DNA of 64,000 nucleotides from Streptomyces sp. NRRL F-5122 (GTDB lineage Bacteria > Actinomycetota > Actinomycetes > Streptomycetales > Streptomycetaceae). Made by a program: the position numbers and the translations under genes. This document shows, piece after piece, positions 53,335 through 62,453 of the stretch; within the stretch, counting starts at the first letter, position 1, and the number at the start of each line of letters is the position of its first letter. The notes beneath the pieces were generated by a model, which saw nothing but the letters and a program-made list of their open reading frames with translations, was not told the DNA's origin and did no database searches. The stretch covers positions 1 to 64,000 of the forward strand of contig NZ_LMWH01000248.1 of assembly GCF_001507435.1 (NCBI RefSeq), read 5' to 3'.

Positions 53335-53931
53335 GTGTCCGAGATCGAGGAAGTGCGGGCGGCCTGGGGGCGGATCGTACGCTGGATCACGGCCAACGCC
53401 CCGTCCACGGCGGAGGCGCTGCGTGGTCCGGCGACGGACGAGGACATTGCCAGCCTGCACGACGCGCTGGGATTCGAGGTGCCCGACGTGCTCGAGGCGC
53501 TGCTGCGGACGAACAACGGCAGCGGCGCGAAGGACACCACGCAGACCCTTCCCAACGGCCGTATGGTGCCGGTCAATCACGTGGATTCGGTGATCTTCCC
53601 GTTCGGCAAGGTGCTCCTGGGATGCGAGGAGATCGTCGAGACGCGCGCCCAGATGTTGGACATAGCACAGGATGCCGAGGGCTACTGGGAGCCCCACTTG
53701 ATCCCGGTCATCTGGGACTTTGAACGCGCCTACTACGGCTATGCCATGGACACCTCCGGATCTTCCGGATTTCGTGTGCTGCACTATGCCGAGGTAAGTC
53801 CGAATGAAACCGATCCCACGGCTTCCCTGGGCGAGCTGTTGACGTCGTTCGCCGACGGAATGGACCGCGGCAACTGGGACGTTCAACGCCCGCAAGTGGA
53901 GAACGGGTCTCTTCGGTGGCGCGAAGAGTGA
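53335..53931 (+). CDS. SMI1/KNR4-family protein
   Basis: A 198-residue SUKH-fold protein: the opening helices, then LGFEVPDVLEALLRTNNGSG, the strand-turn signature of the superfamily, and VIWDFERAYYGYAMDTSG. Family members serve as immunity proteins to polymorphic toxins or have regulatory roles. GTG start at 53335. No toxin gene is in the window, but the divergent HEAT-like protein also belongs to a class often found in immunity loci. Confidence 0.8.
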   Translation: MSEIEEVRAAWGRIVRWITANAPSTAEALRGPATDEDIASLHDALGFEVPDVLEALLRTNNGSGAKDTTQTLPNGRMVPVNHVDSVIFPFGKVLLGCEEIVETRAQMLDIAQDAEGYWEPHLIPVIWDFERAYYGYAMDTSGSSGFRVLHYAEVSPNETDPTASLGELLTSFADGMDRGNWDVQRPQVENGSLRWREE

Positions 53932-54103
53932 CATCGGGGGGGCCGCCCAGGGAGGGCGGCCCCCCGGGGCCCTCAGTTGCGGCCATCGGATACGTGACTC
54001 CGCCGCGGGCCTGGACGCAGAGCCGGTCACGGCGGGGCCTTCGGCATCAGAGCCCCGGCCCGCCCACGCCCGGCGGACGCGTCCCGCAGCCGGACACGGT
54101 GAG

Positions 54104-54685
54104 TCACCCGCGGGCGCACCCGGCGTTGAACGCCCCCTCGTCGATGTGCCGCATGTCGAAGGCGGGCGGCGCGGACGGCTGCCGGGACGACTCCCATGAA
54201 CCGTCGGCGTCGAGGAACTCGACCTTCGCGCGCATCCGGATGACGTCGCCGCTCCAGTCGCCGTCCAGCTTCTCGATGTTCACATCACCCTTGCTCCGTG
54301 GGAGGTAGGGGTTGAGCGCGAAGCGGCTGCCGCGCCAGTTGTACACGTCACCCGCGAGGTCGCCTTTCGTGCTCCTGCCGGCTCCGCACACCTTGATTCG
54401 CCCGGTCATGTCGCAGGCCATGGAACAGTTCTCGTCATAGCGCATCTGCAGCAGTATCTGTCTGCTGTCGGTGTCCGAATAGGCGATACGGCCCTCCCAG
54501 TAGCCGGTGAGCCGGGGCTGTCCGGGCAGCGGGTAGGCCCAGGGTATGAGTGTCATGCGGGCCACCAGCAGGGCCACTGCCATGGCGGCCAGTACGGCGA
54601 TGGTCGTGAGACCCCGGCGCCGGTGTCGTGGTCTGCGGTCGGCACCGCCGCGGATCCCGTACGGTTCTGTCGTGTCCGTGGTCAT
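54104..54685 (-). CDS. Membrane-anchored protein of unknown function
   Basis: A 193-residue protein with a basic N-terminus (RRPRHRRRG), one membrane segment (about 27-47, LTTIAVLAAMAVALLVA) and an extracytoplasmic part containing five cysteines (NCSMACDMTG, VCGAG, NAGCARG). I do not recognise the family. It is the last of the co-directional minus-strand genes that begin with the LAL regulator at 61164, with about 90 bp before it. Confidence 0.7.
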   Translation of the reverse strand: MTTDTTEPYGIRGGADRRPRHRRRGLTTIAVLAAMAVALLVARMTLIPWAYPLPGQPRLTGYWEGRIAYSDTDSRQILLQMRYDENCSMACDMTGRIKVCGAGRSTKGDLAGDVYNWRGSRFALNPYLPRSKGDVNIEKLDGDWSGDVIRMRAKVEFLDADGSWESSRQPSAPPAFDMRHIDEGAFNAGCARG

Positions 54686-54775
54686 GATGTGTCCCCCGTG
54701 TGCGGTGAAGTATCAGGCCGGGTAGGCCCATGTCCGGGCCTGTCCCGTGCATTCCGCCCGTCCCGCCACCGGAGT

Positions 54776-56300
54776 TCAGCTCGAGCCGACGCACAGCGGG
54801 ACGTTCGGAAGGGTCTGGGAAGCGCTGAAATACGGCTTCAGGCTTTCGCTCTCGGTTTCGATCTTCGCGCCTGCCGGAAGAAGTTTCCGGAGTGCCTTGA
54901 GTACCTCCGAGGACAGCGTGAGGCCGAACCCCGCACCGGCCTTGGCCTCCAGCCGCGCCGATCTGCACCGGGCGAGCGGAGAGCCGAGTGCGGAGCCGTT
55001 GGCCACGCCCGTGTCCATGACGAACTTGGCATAGGGTCCGGCGAAGGCGGCGGGAATGCCCAGGCCGAGCTGGAACTTGGCCTCGACCGCGGCGGCGACG
55101 CCGCTGACGCCGACGGAGACCCCGCCGATCGAGTCCATGATGGGCTTCACCACGGTCAGCCGGGGTGTCACCAACTTGCCGTCCACGATGCCGAGTGGGC
55201 CGTCGAGCCGCCATGTCCCCCCGGCCGTCACCGTGGTGTTCTTGCCGCTGAGAGCGGTGCCCACGACGAACTTCCAGGTGTTGCTGTACATCAGCGGCTC
55301 GCCCGGCAGTACGGGGACGGTCAGTTCGACGGGGACCTCCACCCGGATCTTCTTGTTGTCGTCCGCGCCGTTTGCGGCACCGGTGGAGATGTCGATCGAG
55401 AAACCGTCGACTCCCTCGACCACGAAGGTGGATCCGGATCCCATCCTGCCGTTCGATATCGAGACGTCGGACCGGACGCGGAGGTCGCTGGTGTGCAGCG
55501 AGAAGTCGATGAAGGCCTTGAGCCCGTCGCCTGCCTCGTGACCGATCTTCAGTCCCAGTTCCCCGGGCGACGATTCGGGCTGGACCTCCCACCCCCCCGT
55601 GGCTCCAGGTGACGCTGTTCTCCCGGGCCGGCGGCAGCCGATCCGCGTCGGCAGAGACGAACCGGGGCCTGCCCAGGGAGACGACCGCACCGGCGCTTCG
55701 GGTCAGGGCCGCGGGCCGCGCCGTGAAGGCTGCCGTACTCGCCGACGGGGCGGCCGTCCCGGCGGCGCCCGCCGGGACGGACACGGCTCCCGGCCGATCG
55801 GGTACCTCCTGGTACAGGATGGCGCTCGGGTCGATCTTCCGGTCGGTGTGGAAGTGCGCGTCGCGGAAGACCTCGGTGAGCGCCACCGGCGCCAGCGTCA
55901 CGGCGAGATCGCCGCCCTCCTGCCGTATCCGGACGACCCGTCCGACCGCCCTGCTGGTGACGTACATGACCTTTCCGACCTCGACGTCGGCCGCACCGGC
56001 GGCCCGCCCGTCGATCGTCCAGGTCAGCCCGTCCGGACTGGCGGACCGGATGGCACCCGCTCCGCCCTCGACGAGGACCACGTCGGACTGATAGGTCACC
56101 GACCGGTCCTCGACAGGTCCGGCTCCGTACGTGAGGGCGGCTGCGGTGCTGTCTCCACCCTCGGGCCTGCTTCCGTCGGCTGCCGAGGTCTCACGGGCGT
56201 GTCCTGTGGTGCCGCCGGCCGATGTGCAGCCGGCCAGCATCACGAGCAGAAGAAGGGCTCCGGCCGCGGCGCCGAGCCGTTCCGTCAGGTGGTGGTGCAT
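54776..56300 (-). pseudogene. Large secreted lipoprotein, frameshifted
   Basis: The ATG at 56300 follows AAGGAG and starts a lipoprotein signal (LLLLVMLAGCTSAGG, lipobox Cys near 25). The frame is protein-like to SVTWSHGG. A run of seven G (C7 at 55592-55598 on the plus strand) then shifts it. With six G, the next frame continues GWEVQPESSPGELGLKIGHE to a normal stop at 54776, giving about 507 residues. The downstream part is beta-rich with no known motif. As sequenced, the product would be truncated after about 240 residues. Confidence 0.75.
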
Positions 56301-56350
56301 GGACCAAGCTCCTTGATGGCATGCGGTGCTCACACCGTCCGGAACTCCGC

Positions 56351-56889
56351 TCACATGCGCGCCGCGACCTGGCGTGCCAGGTTCTGCAGCGGCTCGCGGT
56401 TGGCTGCGGGGTCGTTGAGCCGGACCAGCCGGATCGCCACCCACGTCGTGGCCTTGCGGAAGAAGACCGCGTTGTCCTCGGCGTAACCTTCCAGCCGGTG
56501 ACCGGCGTGAACTTGTGGTCCAGCTTGCGGTCGATGTCGTAGTACTTCTTGGCTCCGTCGCCGAGGTAGATCTCGACCTGGGCCAACGGTCCGGTGACCG
56601 GTCCGGTGTACATGCAACTGGGGCTGGTCTCGGGACCCTCGACGCCTTCGTCGAGCGGGGTCTTCGCGAGGGCTTCCGCGTCCTTCTTCGGCAGGAGTTC
56701 GCACGCCTTCACGCCGGCCTCCGCCGGAGAGGCCGGGGCCGTGCCCGGACTCGGCGGTGCGGCTTCATCCGCGGACGCGGGTGCGGTCTTGGTCGCGGTG
56801 ACCGTGACGGCGGGTGTCGGTGCGGCCTCGTCGGCACACCCGGTCACCGTGGCCAGGAGCAGAGATGCGGCGATCGCCGTGCGGCGCAT
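56351..56889 (-). pseudogene. Small secreted lipoprotein, frameshifted
   Basis: The ATG at 56889 starts a lipoprotein signal (AIAASLLLATVTGCADE), then KACELLPKKDAEALAKTPL and SCMYTGPVTGPLAQVEIYLG, of DUF3558-like style. At GFTPVTG the frame fails; a missing C near 56498 restores EGYAEDNAVFFRKATTWVAI through LARQVAARM to the stop at 56351. Total length then fits 179 residues. It follows the next lipoprotein gene by 16 bp, so it shares its transcript. Confidence 0.7.
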
Positions 56890-56905
56890 GACGGGTCGTC
56901 CTCTC

Positions 56906-57412
56906 TCAGATCCGGTCGCGGAGCAGACCGACCAGCTTGGCGGCGGTCGACCGGTCGTCGTCGCCCCCCGCGCCGGTGACGACCTGGACCTGGCAGTCGC
57001 GGTCACCCGCGGCGAAGCGCGCGATACCGCCGCTCAGGAAGCGGATTCCGTCGGGCCCCGGTTCGCTGCTGACGCCGGGTTCGTCCTTGATCTGCCCCGA
57101 AGCGGCCGTGCCCGGCCCGCCGACGCTGACCGTGACCGAGTGGTAGGTGTCCGGGTTCTCCCATCCGCACACGCTGTCTCCCACCCCCGAGGTGGGCCGG
57201 CCGCCGTCGTTCTTGCCGATGATCGGCGTGACCTCCCCGGGCTTGAGCAGGGTGCAGGCGTCGACCGTCGTGCTCTGCTTCGTGTCGCCCGCCGTGGTCG
57301 CGGCGACGGAAGCCTTGTCGCCGGCGGCCGGCGTCGCCGGGGACGAGTCGCATGCCGAGGCCGCCAGGGCCAAGGACACGATCAAGAAGGTTGTCAGGGT
57401 CGTGCGCTTCAC
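56906..57412 (-). CDS. DUF3558-like lipoprotein (copy B)
   Basis: A 168-residue lipoprotein: signal LTTFLIVSLALAASACDSS with lipobox Cys, then DACTLLKPGEVTPIIGKNDG and a second Cys in VCGWENPD, as in DUF3558-type surface proteins. GTG at 57412 overlaps the stop of the 83-residue ORF by four bases and has GGGGGAAC upstream. Paralogue of the gene at 57731 (both start VKRxxLTxxLIVSxALAASACDS, shared through PGEVTP/PGDVTP). Anchored outside the cell; ligand unknown. Confidence 0.8.
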   Translation of the reverse strand: MKRTTLTTFLIVSLALAASACDSSPATPAAGDKASVAATTAGDTKQSTTVDACTLLKPGEVTPIIGKNDGGRPTSGVGDSVCGWENPDTYHSVTVSVGGPGTAASGQIKDEPGVSSEPGPDGIRFLSGGIARFAAGDRDCQVQVVTGAGGDDDRSTAAKLVGLLRDRI

Positions 57413-57660
57413 GTCTGTTCCCCCCATGGATGAAGCCAGACTGCTGAGTTGATGCGATCGGCGGGCCAGCCGACCTCGGCCATGGCCTCGGCCACGAGAT
57501 CGGCGTCCGGGCCCTCGACGAGCGCCAGAACGACCTCGTCGGCAGGCAGCTGCACCGCGGCGATCAGGCGTACCGCGGCGGCGACGGGCAGCGGCGGTTG
57601 CCACGCGCTTCCGCGACCGGAGTCGTCGTAGCGTTCCACCGCGAAGAGTCGCCTGGTCAC
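57409..57660 (-). CDS. Small ferredoxin-fold-like protein
   Basis: An 83-residue protein with VERYDDSGR then ALVEGPDADLVAEAMAEVGW, reminiscent of half a ferredoxin-like domain of the DUF4242/nickel-binding kind. Its GTG lies seven bases after TAGCGT, a -10 hexamer, so the mRNA may be leaderless. Its stop overlaps the start of lipoprotein B (GTGA), so the two are translated together. Function unknown. Confidence 0.6.
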   Translation of the reverse strand: MTRRLFAVERYDDSGRGSAWQPPLPVAAAVRLIAAVQLPADEVVLALVEGPDADLVAEAMAEVGWPADRINSAVWLHPWGEQT

Positions 57661-57663
57661 GGG

Positions 57664-57710
57664 ATCGACGCTAGGCCGATCGGGTCGCTGTCGAATCGGG
57701 TGTTTCCCTA
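57664..57710 (-). promoter_or_regulatory. Promoter element, copy 1 (LAL-box candidate)
   Basis: On the plus strand GAATCGGGTGTTTCCCTA (57693-57710) and the block from ATCGACGCTAGG (57664-57688) are repeated almost identically at 58385-58431. On the minus strand the first block precedes the -10 TAGCGT at -35 distance, so it looks like an activator site. GGGAAACACCC resembles the GGG/CCC sites of LAL and PAS-LuxR regulators. Confidence 0.6.
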
Positions 57711-57730
57711 TGCGTTGCCGCGCGTCCGTC

Positions 57731-58300
57731 TCAGAGTCGGCCGCGGACCAGACCGGCCAGCCGGACCAGGGCCGACCGCTCGGGCCTGCCGTGCGAGCCC
57801 GAGATCACCTCGATCACACACGAACGGTCGGCCGCCACGAAGTGCGCGCGCAGGCCTGAGTCGAAGGCGTCGAAACGGATACCGTCGGGCCCGGGTTCGG
57901 TGAATTCGGAGTCGGACCCGAAGGACGCGGCCGAACCGGGCGGACCGAGAAGGACGGTCATCCCGGGACCCCTGGCCGAAGTCAGCCACACGCACGCGTT
58001 CTTGGAGACGGGGGAGGGCCGCCCGCCGTCGTTCCCTCCGATGACCGGAGTGACGTCGCCGGGCTTGAGCACACCGCACGGGTTCGCGTCCGCGCCTCGG
58101 GCCGCCGCACCGCCGGCGGTACCGGTGGGAGTCGGGGTGGGGACGGCGGACCGGTCGCCGGAGGTCCGAGCCGCCGGGCTCGGGGCGGCGGCCGAGGGCT
58201 TGTCGGCGGGCCCCGGCGTGGCCGAAGCCGGTGAGTCGCAGGCGGAGGCCGCGAGGGCCACCGACACGATGAGGACTGCTGTCAGGGATCGGCGTTTCAC
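57731..58300 (-). CDS. DUF3558-like lipoprotein (copy A)
   Basis: A 189-residue lipoprotein. The signal LTAVLIVSVALAASACDSP has the lipobox Cys. A Pro/Ala/Thr-rich linker follows, then NPCGVLKPGDVTPVIGGNDG and the Cys in ACVWLTS. GTG at 58300 has GGGAG upstream. The preceding 27 codons are open from the leaderless GTG 58381 and correspond to a shortened copy of the 83-residue gene. It is the first lipoprotein after the LAL regulator. Confidence 0.8.
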   Translation of the reverse strand: MKRRSLTAVLIVSVALAASACDSPASATPGPADKPSAAAPSPAARTSGDRSAVPTPTPTGTAGGAAARGADANPCGVLKPGDVTPVIGGNDGGRPSPVSKNACVWLTSARGPGMTVLLGPPGSAASFGSDSEFTEPGPDGIRFDAFDSGLRAHFVAADRSCVIEVISGSHGRPERSALVRLAGLVRGRL

Positions 58301-58384
58301 TTCTGGTTCTCCCATGGATAGCGCCGGCACAGGAGGCCGCGGCGCGGATCCGTTACCGCGCCGTGCGGGCCGCCTGGTCACGGC

Positions 58385-58431
58385 ATCGACGCTAGGGCGA
58401 TCGGATCGCCGGGGAATCGGGTGTTTCCCTA
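58385..58431 (-). promoter_or_regulatory. Promoter element, copy 2 (LAL-box candidate)
   Basis: GAATCGGGTGTTTCCCTA at 58414-58431 and the ATCGACGCTAGG block at 58385-58409 repeat copy 1. The element begins exactly at the stop codon of the LAL gene and drives the first lipoprotein gene. Confidence 0.6.
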
Positions 58432-61164
58432 CGGATTGACCCCGCCCCGCCGTGCCATGGCCCCGCCGAGTTCGGCGCGGCTGGAGATCCCGAGCTTCTG
58501 GTAGACCCGGGCCAGATTCGCCTCGACGGTCTTCGGGCTGATGAACAACGCGTCCGCGATGGCCCGGTTGGTCTGCCCCTGGGCGGCCAGCGCGGCCACG
58601 CGCTCCTCGGTGGGGCTCAACTCCGCCGAGGCCGGAGCACGGCCCCCGATCCGGGCGAGTTCGGCCCTGGCGCGTCGCTCGAAGGCCATCGCGCCGATCG
58701 CGGCGAACTCGGCGGCCGCCCCGTCGAGCGCGGCACGCGCGGCGCGTCTGCGCTTGGCCCGTCGGTGGACCACCCCCGCGACCAGCAGGCAGCGCGCGCG
58801 ATCCAGCGGAAGCACGTGCGGGGAGACGGAAGCCCTGGCCTCCTCCAGCCTGGCGACCGCCTCGGTGGCGTCCTCCCCCTGTGCCGCGGCCAGCAGGGCC
58901 CGGCTGCGCGCGAGGCCCAGCGTCGTCCACGGGCGGGGCAACCGCTCATGCCGTTCGGTGAGCCGATCGAGTACGCGGTGGGCGGTCTCAAGGTCGCCGA
59001 CGGCGGCGCACGCCTCGATCCAGTCCGGCTCGAAGCGTTGTGACAGCGGCTCGACCAGGCCCGTTGCGTCCGCCTCTGCGGCCAGGGCCCGATAGGCCTC
59101 CGCGGCGTCGCCGGCACGGCCGTCGGACAGGGCGGTGAACGCGGTCAGGGCGAGATGGATGCGACGCGCCCACGGGTCGTCGACGGCCTCGGCGCGTTGC
59201 AGCCCCGCTTCCGCCACCTTCCGGGCGCGCTCCACGTCGCCGCGGTGTGCGTCGAGCAGACCGACCAGCCAGGTCTCGCCCACGAGTCCGGTGCCGAGTT
59301 GTTCGCCGAGATCCCGGGCGGCGGCGATGGTGCGGGCCGCGGCCTCGTAGCGCCCGGCGACCAGTTCGGTCTCGCCCAGGTGTGTCAGTAGCTCGTGCTG
59401 CCCCGGTTCGTCGCCGAACGCGGTCGCCCGGTCGAGCATGTCGTTGAGACGGCTCCGGGCCTTGTCGTGTTCGTCGACGGATCTCCACCAGATCGCGGGG
59501 ATGGTGCCGCCCAGCCAGGAGGGGCGTCCTGCCTCCAGTGCCAGAGCGCGGTCCAGTAGTTCCAGCCGGGGGGTGTGCCCGCCGCGGATCTCGTTGAAGA
59601 ACAGTTGCAGCAACGACCCCGACAGCAGCTCGGCATCCTCGGGTGAGGTGTCGGCAAGCAGCCTGCACGCATCGTCCGCGTGGCGCCGGGCGAGTTCGGG
59701 TGAGTCGTGGAACAGGCTCAGATAGGCGTGGATGCGACCGGCCAGCGGTGAGGCGTCCGGCGCCGCTGCCAGCGCCCGTTCGGCCGTTCGGGCGGCGACC
59801 GAGAGCGGTTCGTCGGCGCTCCAGGCCACTTCTGCGCGCAGGAGTAACGCCTCCGCCTTCCGGTCGCCACCGCGTGCCTCGGCGACCAGGTTCGCCGCCT
59901 TCGTGGCAGCGCGGTAGTCGCCGCTGTCGTAGTGACAGCGGGCGGCCGCCAGCCGGCGGCGGCACTGGTCTCCCGTGGACTGCGAAGGTGTCAGTCGTGC
60001 GGACTGCTCGTACAGGGCGGCGGCGATCTGCGGGGCTCCCCGGCGTCGCTGCCGTTCCGCCGAGGCCGCGAGTTCGGCGGCGACCGTGGCGTCCGGTGCC
60101 ACCACGCACAGCGCGAGCTGACGGGCACGCTCGTCCGGGTCCGCGACGACGTCCGCCAATCGGCGGTGCAGTCGGCGACGGAGTCCCGCCGGCATGTCCG
60201 CACGGACCGCGGCGGCGTAGAGCGGGTGAGTGAAGTGCACCGCGCTGCCGGCAACGGTCAGCAGGCGGGCGTCCTCCGCCTCGTCGAAGGCGCTGAGATC
60301 GACCCCGGCGGCCTGCAGATCACGCAGATTCGCCACGGACAGCAGGGCCGCCAGCCGGATGGCGTCCCGGCCGGCCGGCGGCAGCGCGCTCACGGTGTCG
60401 GCCAGCACCCGGGTCATCGTGGCGGGGAAGGGCAGGTCCTCGCCGGGGGAGGGCAGCCTGGGCAGTCGCAGCACCGCGCGGGCCAACTCCATCGCCAGCA
60501 GGGGGTTTCCGCCGGAGTCCCGGGCTATGCGGGCCAGCAACGGACGGCTGAACGTCACGTCCAGACGGTCCCGCAGCACGTGGTGCAGTGCCCCGACGCC
60601 GAGCGGCTCCACTTCGATCCGGCGCATGCGTCCGGGCAGACGATCCAGCTCCAACGGTGTCCCGGTGGTGGCCTCACCGCGTGCGCTGACCAGGATCGCC
60701 GGGCCCGGAACCCGACGCAACGCATACCTCAACGCCCGTTCGCTGGCCGGGTCCAGCCAGGGGGCGTCGTCCACGGCCACCACAACCCGGCGGTCCGACG
60801 CCGCGGTACTGTCCAGAAGGGATCGTGTCGCGGCGGCCAGTGCCCGCTCGTCCACGGCCGTGCCGGCGTTCGCGGTGAGCAGTGCCGCCTCGGCCGCCGC
60901 CCGCTGGGGACCCGGCAGGTCGGCCACCTGTCGGGCAAGGGGTTGCAGCAAGTCGGCCAGGGCCGCCAGCGCCAGCGATGATTCCGACTCCGCAGGCGCG
61001 CACGTCAGGACCAGCCAGTCCTCTTGCCGTGCCCTGTCCACCAGTTCGCGCCAGATGGCACTCTTGCCTATCCCGGCCGGCCCTGCGAGTAGCACGGGAT
61101 CACCCTGGACGAGCGACTCCCACGCCTGTTCCAGCACGGCGTCCCGACCGAACACCAAAGCCAC
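58429..61164 (-). CDS. LAL-type LuxR-family regulator with ATPase domain
   Basis: A regulator of about 911 residues: N-terminal AAA/STAND ATPase with Walker A GPAGIGKSAIW and Walker B VVVAVDDAPWLD, a long middle of helical TPR-like repeats (about 430-830), and a C-terminal LuxR helix-turn-helix (LSPTEERVAALAAQGQTNRA, ISPKTVEANLARVYQKLG). GTG 61164 is preferred; -10-like TATGCT lies seven bases before it, so a leaderless mRNA is possible. LAL proteins activate sugar or secondary-metabolite genes; here the likely targets are the downstream lipoprotein genes. Confidence 0.9.
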   Translation of the reverse strand: MALVFGRDAVLEQAWESLVQGDPVLLAGPAGIGKSAIWRELVDRARQEDWLVLTCAPAESESSLALAALADLLQPLARQVADLPGPQRAAAEAALLTANAGTAVDERALAAATRSLLDSTAASDRRVVVAVDDAPWLDPASERALRYALRRVPGPAILVSARGEATTGTPLELDRLPGRMRRIEVEPLGVGALHHVLRDRLDVTFSRPLLARIARDSGGNPLLAMELARAVLRLPRLPSPGEDLPFPATMTRVLADTVSALPPAGRDAIRLAALLSVANLRDLQAAGVDLSAFDEAEDARLLTVAGSAVHFTHPLYAAAVRADMPAGLRRRLHRRLADVVADPDERARQLALCVVAPDATVAAELAASAERQRRRGAPQIAAALYEQSARLTPSQSTGDQCRRRLAAARCHYDSGDYRAATKAANLVAEARGGDRKAEALLLRAEVAWSADEPLSVAARTAERALAAAPDASPLAGRIHAYLSLFHDSPELARRHADDACRLLADTSPEDAELLSGSLLQLFFNEIRGGHTPRLELLDRALALEAGRPSWLGGTIPAIWWRSVDEHDKARSRLNDMLDRATAFGDEPGQHELLTHLGETELVAGRYEAAARTIAAARDLGEQLGTGLVGETWLVGLLDAHRGDVERARKVAEAGLQRAEAVDDPWARRIHLALTAFTALSDGRAGDAAEAYRALAAEADATGLVEPLSQRFEPDWIEACAAVGDLETAHRVLDRLTERHERLPRPWTTLGLARSRALLAAAQGEDATEAVARLEEARASVSPHVLPLDRARCLLVAGVVHRRAKRRRAARAALDGAAAEFAAIGAMAFERRARAELARIGGRAPASAELSPTEERVAALAAQGQTNRAIADALFISPKTVEANLARVYQKLGISSRAELGGAMARRGGVNP

Positions 61165-61472
61165 GATCCCAGCATAGTGTTCGTCGTCCTTGAGGAGGGC
61201 GCCACCCTGGTGCTCGGAGACAGGTCCGAGACGCGGGCTGCCTCGGGGCGACCGTGCGGGCCGCATTCATGTGCCTGACGCCGCATGCGGCGCGCAAGGG
61301 CCCACAGCCGGACCGGTCCGGGCGCCTCACCGGACCGGGCGTCGTTGCCTGATGATCGTCCTGCGGGCTCCCCGAGCGTGCCGATCAAGGCTTCGGTGCG
61401 GCGACGATCGGTGCCGGACGGGCTTGCCGGCCGGACGAAGGCGTCCCTGGCCGAGCGGCACGCCTGTGTGTG
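61165..61472. other. Intergenic region
   Basis: 308 bp between the LAL and epoxide-hydrolase genes, both on the minus strand. Apart from the proposed LAL promoter (-10 TATGCT near 61172-61177) I see nothing here; the LAL frame stays open up to 61266 but has no better start. Confidence 0.35.
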
Positions 61473-62453
61473 TCAGGCGGGCAGTGCGGCGAGCCAGTCG
61501 GTCAGGAGCCGGTTGACCTCCGCGGCGCGTTCCTGCTGGATCCAGTGACCGCAGTCGTCGAGGAGATGGGAGTCGACAAGGCTGGGCAGCGTGACCGGGT
61601 AGGCCTTGATCGCGTCTGCCAGCCATGTCGTGGAGGCGTCCAGGCCGCCGCCGATGAACAGGGACGGCTGGGTGATGGGGGCGCCGTCGAAATCGGCGAG
61701 GTCCTCCCAGTCGCGGTCCATGTTGCGGTAGCGGGCGAGCGCCCCGGTCATGCCGGTGCGTTCGAACTCCCCGGCGTAGACGTCGAGCTCCTCGTCGCTG
61801 AGCCAGGCGGGCTGCCTGCCGACGGGGAACCGGTCGCGCAGCGTACCGCCCTTCCCGACGAAGTGCGGGTCGGGGGCACCGGTCGCGGGCATGGTGTCGG
61901 CGGAAAGGGCCGCGTAGAAGCCCGCGAGCCAGCCGCGTACATCGGGCTCCATCTCGGCCTCGGCGCGGCCCGGCTCCTGGAAGTACGAGACGTAGAACTC
62001 CTCGTCGCCCCCCATCCGGGCGAACAGCTCGCTGGGGCGAGGTCCACCGCGCGGGGTGTAGGGGACGCTCAGCAGTCCCACTGCGCGGAAGACCTCGGGC
62101 CGCAGGAGCGCCGAGTTCGCGGCGATGGTGGCGCCCCAGTCGTGGCCGATGACCACGGCGGACTCCTCGCCCAGGGCGTGCACTACGGCGACGTTGTCCT
62201 CCACCAGGTCGAGCATCCGGTACGCGTCGGTCGCGGCAGGCTTGGAGGAGCGGCCGTAGCCGCGTACATCGATGGCGACCGCGCGGTATCCCGCGGCGGC
62301 GAGCACCGGCAGCTGGTGTCTCCAGGAGTACCAGGACTCCGGGAAACCGTGGACGAGCAGGACCAGCGGCCCGGTGCCCTGCTCCACAAGGTGGATCCGG
62401 CCTCCCGGCGATTGGATCAGCCGGTGTGCGGTCTCCGCGACGTGCCGCGACAT
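61473..62453 (-). CDS. Alpha/beta-hydrolase, epoxide hydrolase type (2)
   Basis: A 326-residue hydrolase with HGFPESWYSWRHQ, nucleophile elbow GHDWGATIAANS (Asp), and catalytic His in DDCGHWIQQER. The lid contributes Tyr in FYVSYFQEP. Same motifs as the enzyme at 24999, so the two are paralogues. RBS AAGGAG. Single gene. Epoxide or ester substrate unknown. Confidence 0.92.
   Translation of the reverse strand: MSRHVAETAHRLIQSPGGRIHLVEQGTGPLVLLVHGFPESWYSWRHQLPVLAAAGYRAVAIDVRGYGRSSKPAATDAYRMLDLVEDNVAVVHALGEESAVVIGHDWGATIAANSALLRPEVFRAVGLLSVPYTPRGGPRPSELFARMGGDEEFYVSYFQEPGRAEAEMEPDVRGWLAGFYAALSADTMPATGAPDPHFVGKGGTLRDRFPVGRQPAWLSDEELDVYAGEFERTGMTGALARYRNMDRDWEDLADFDGAPITQPSLFIGGGLDASTTWLADAIKAYPVTLPSLVDSHLLDDCGHWIQQERAAEVNRLLTDWLAALPA

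Noticed and set aside
54435..55580. Continuation of the large lipoprotein frame downstream of the C7 run
   Set aside because: After the homopolymer this frame becomes Arg/Gly-rich and loses protein character, while the neighbouring frame continues the normal sequence; hence a frameshift was called.
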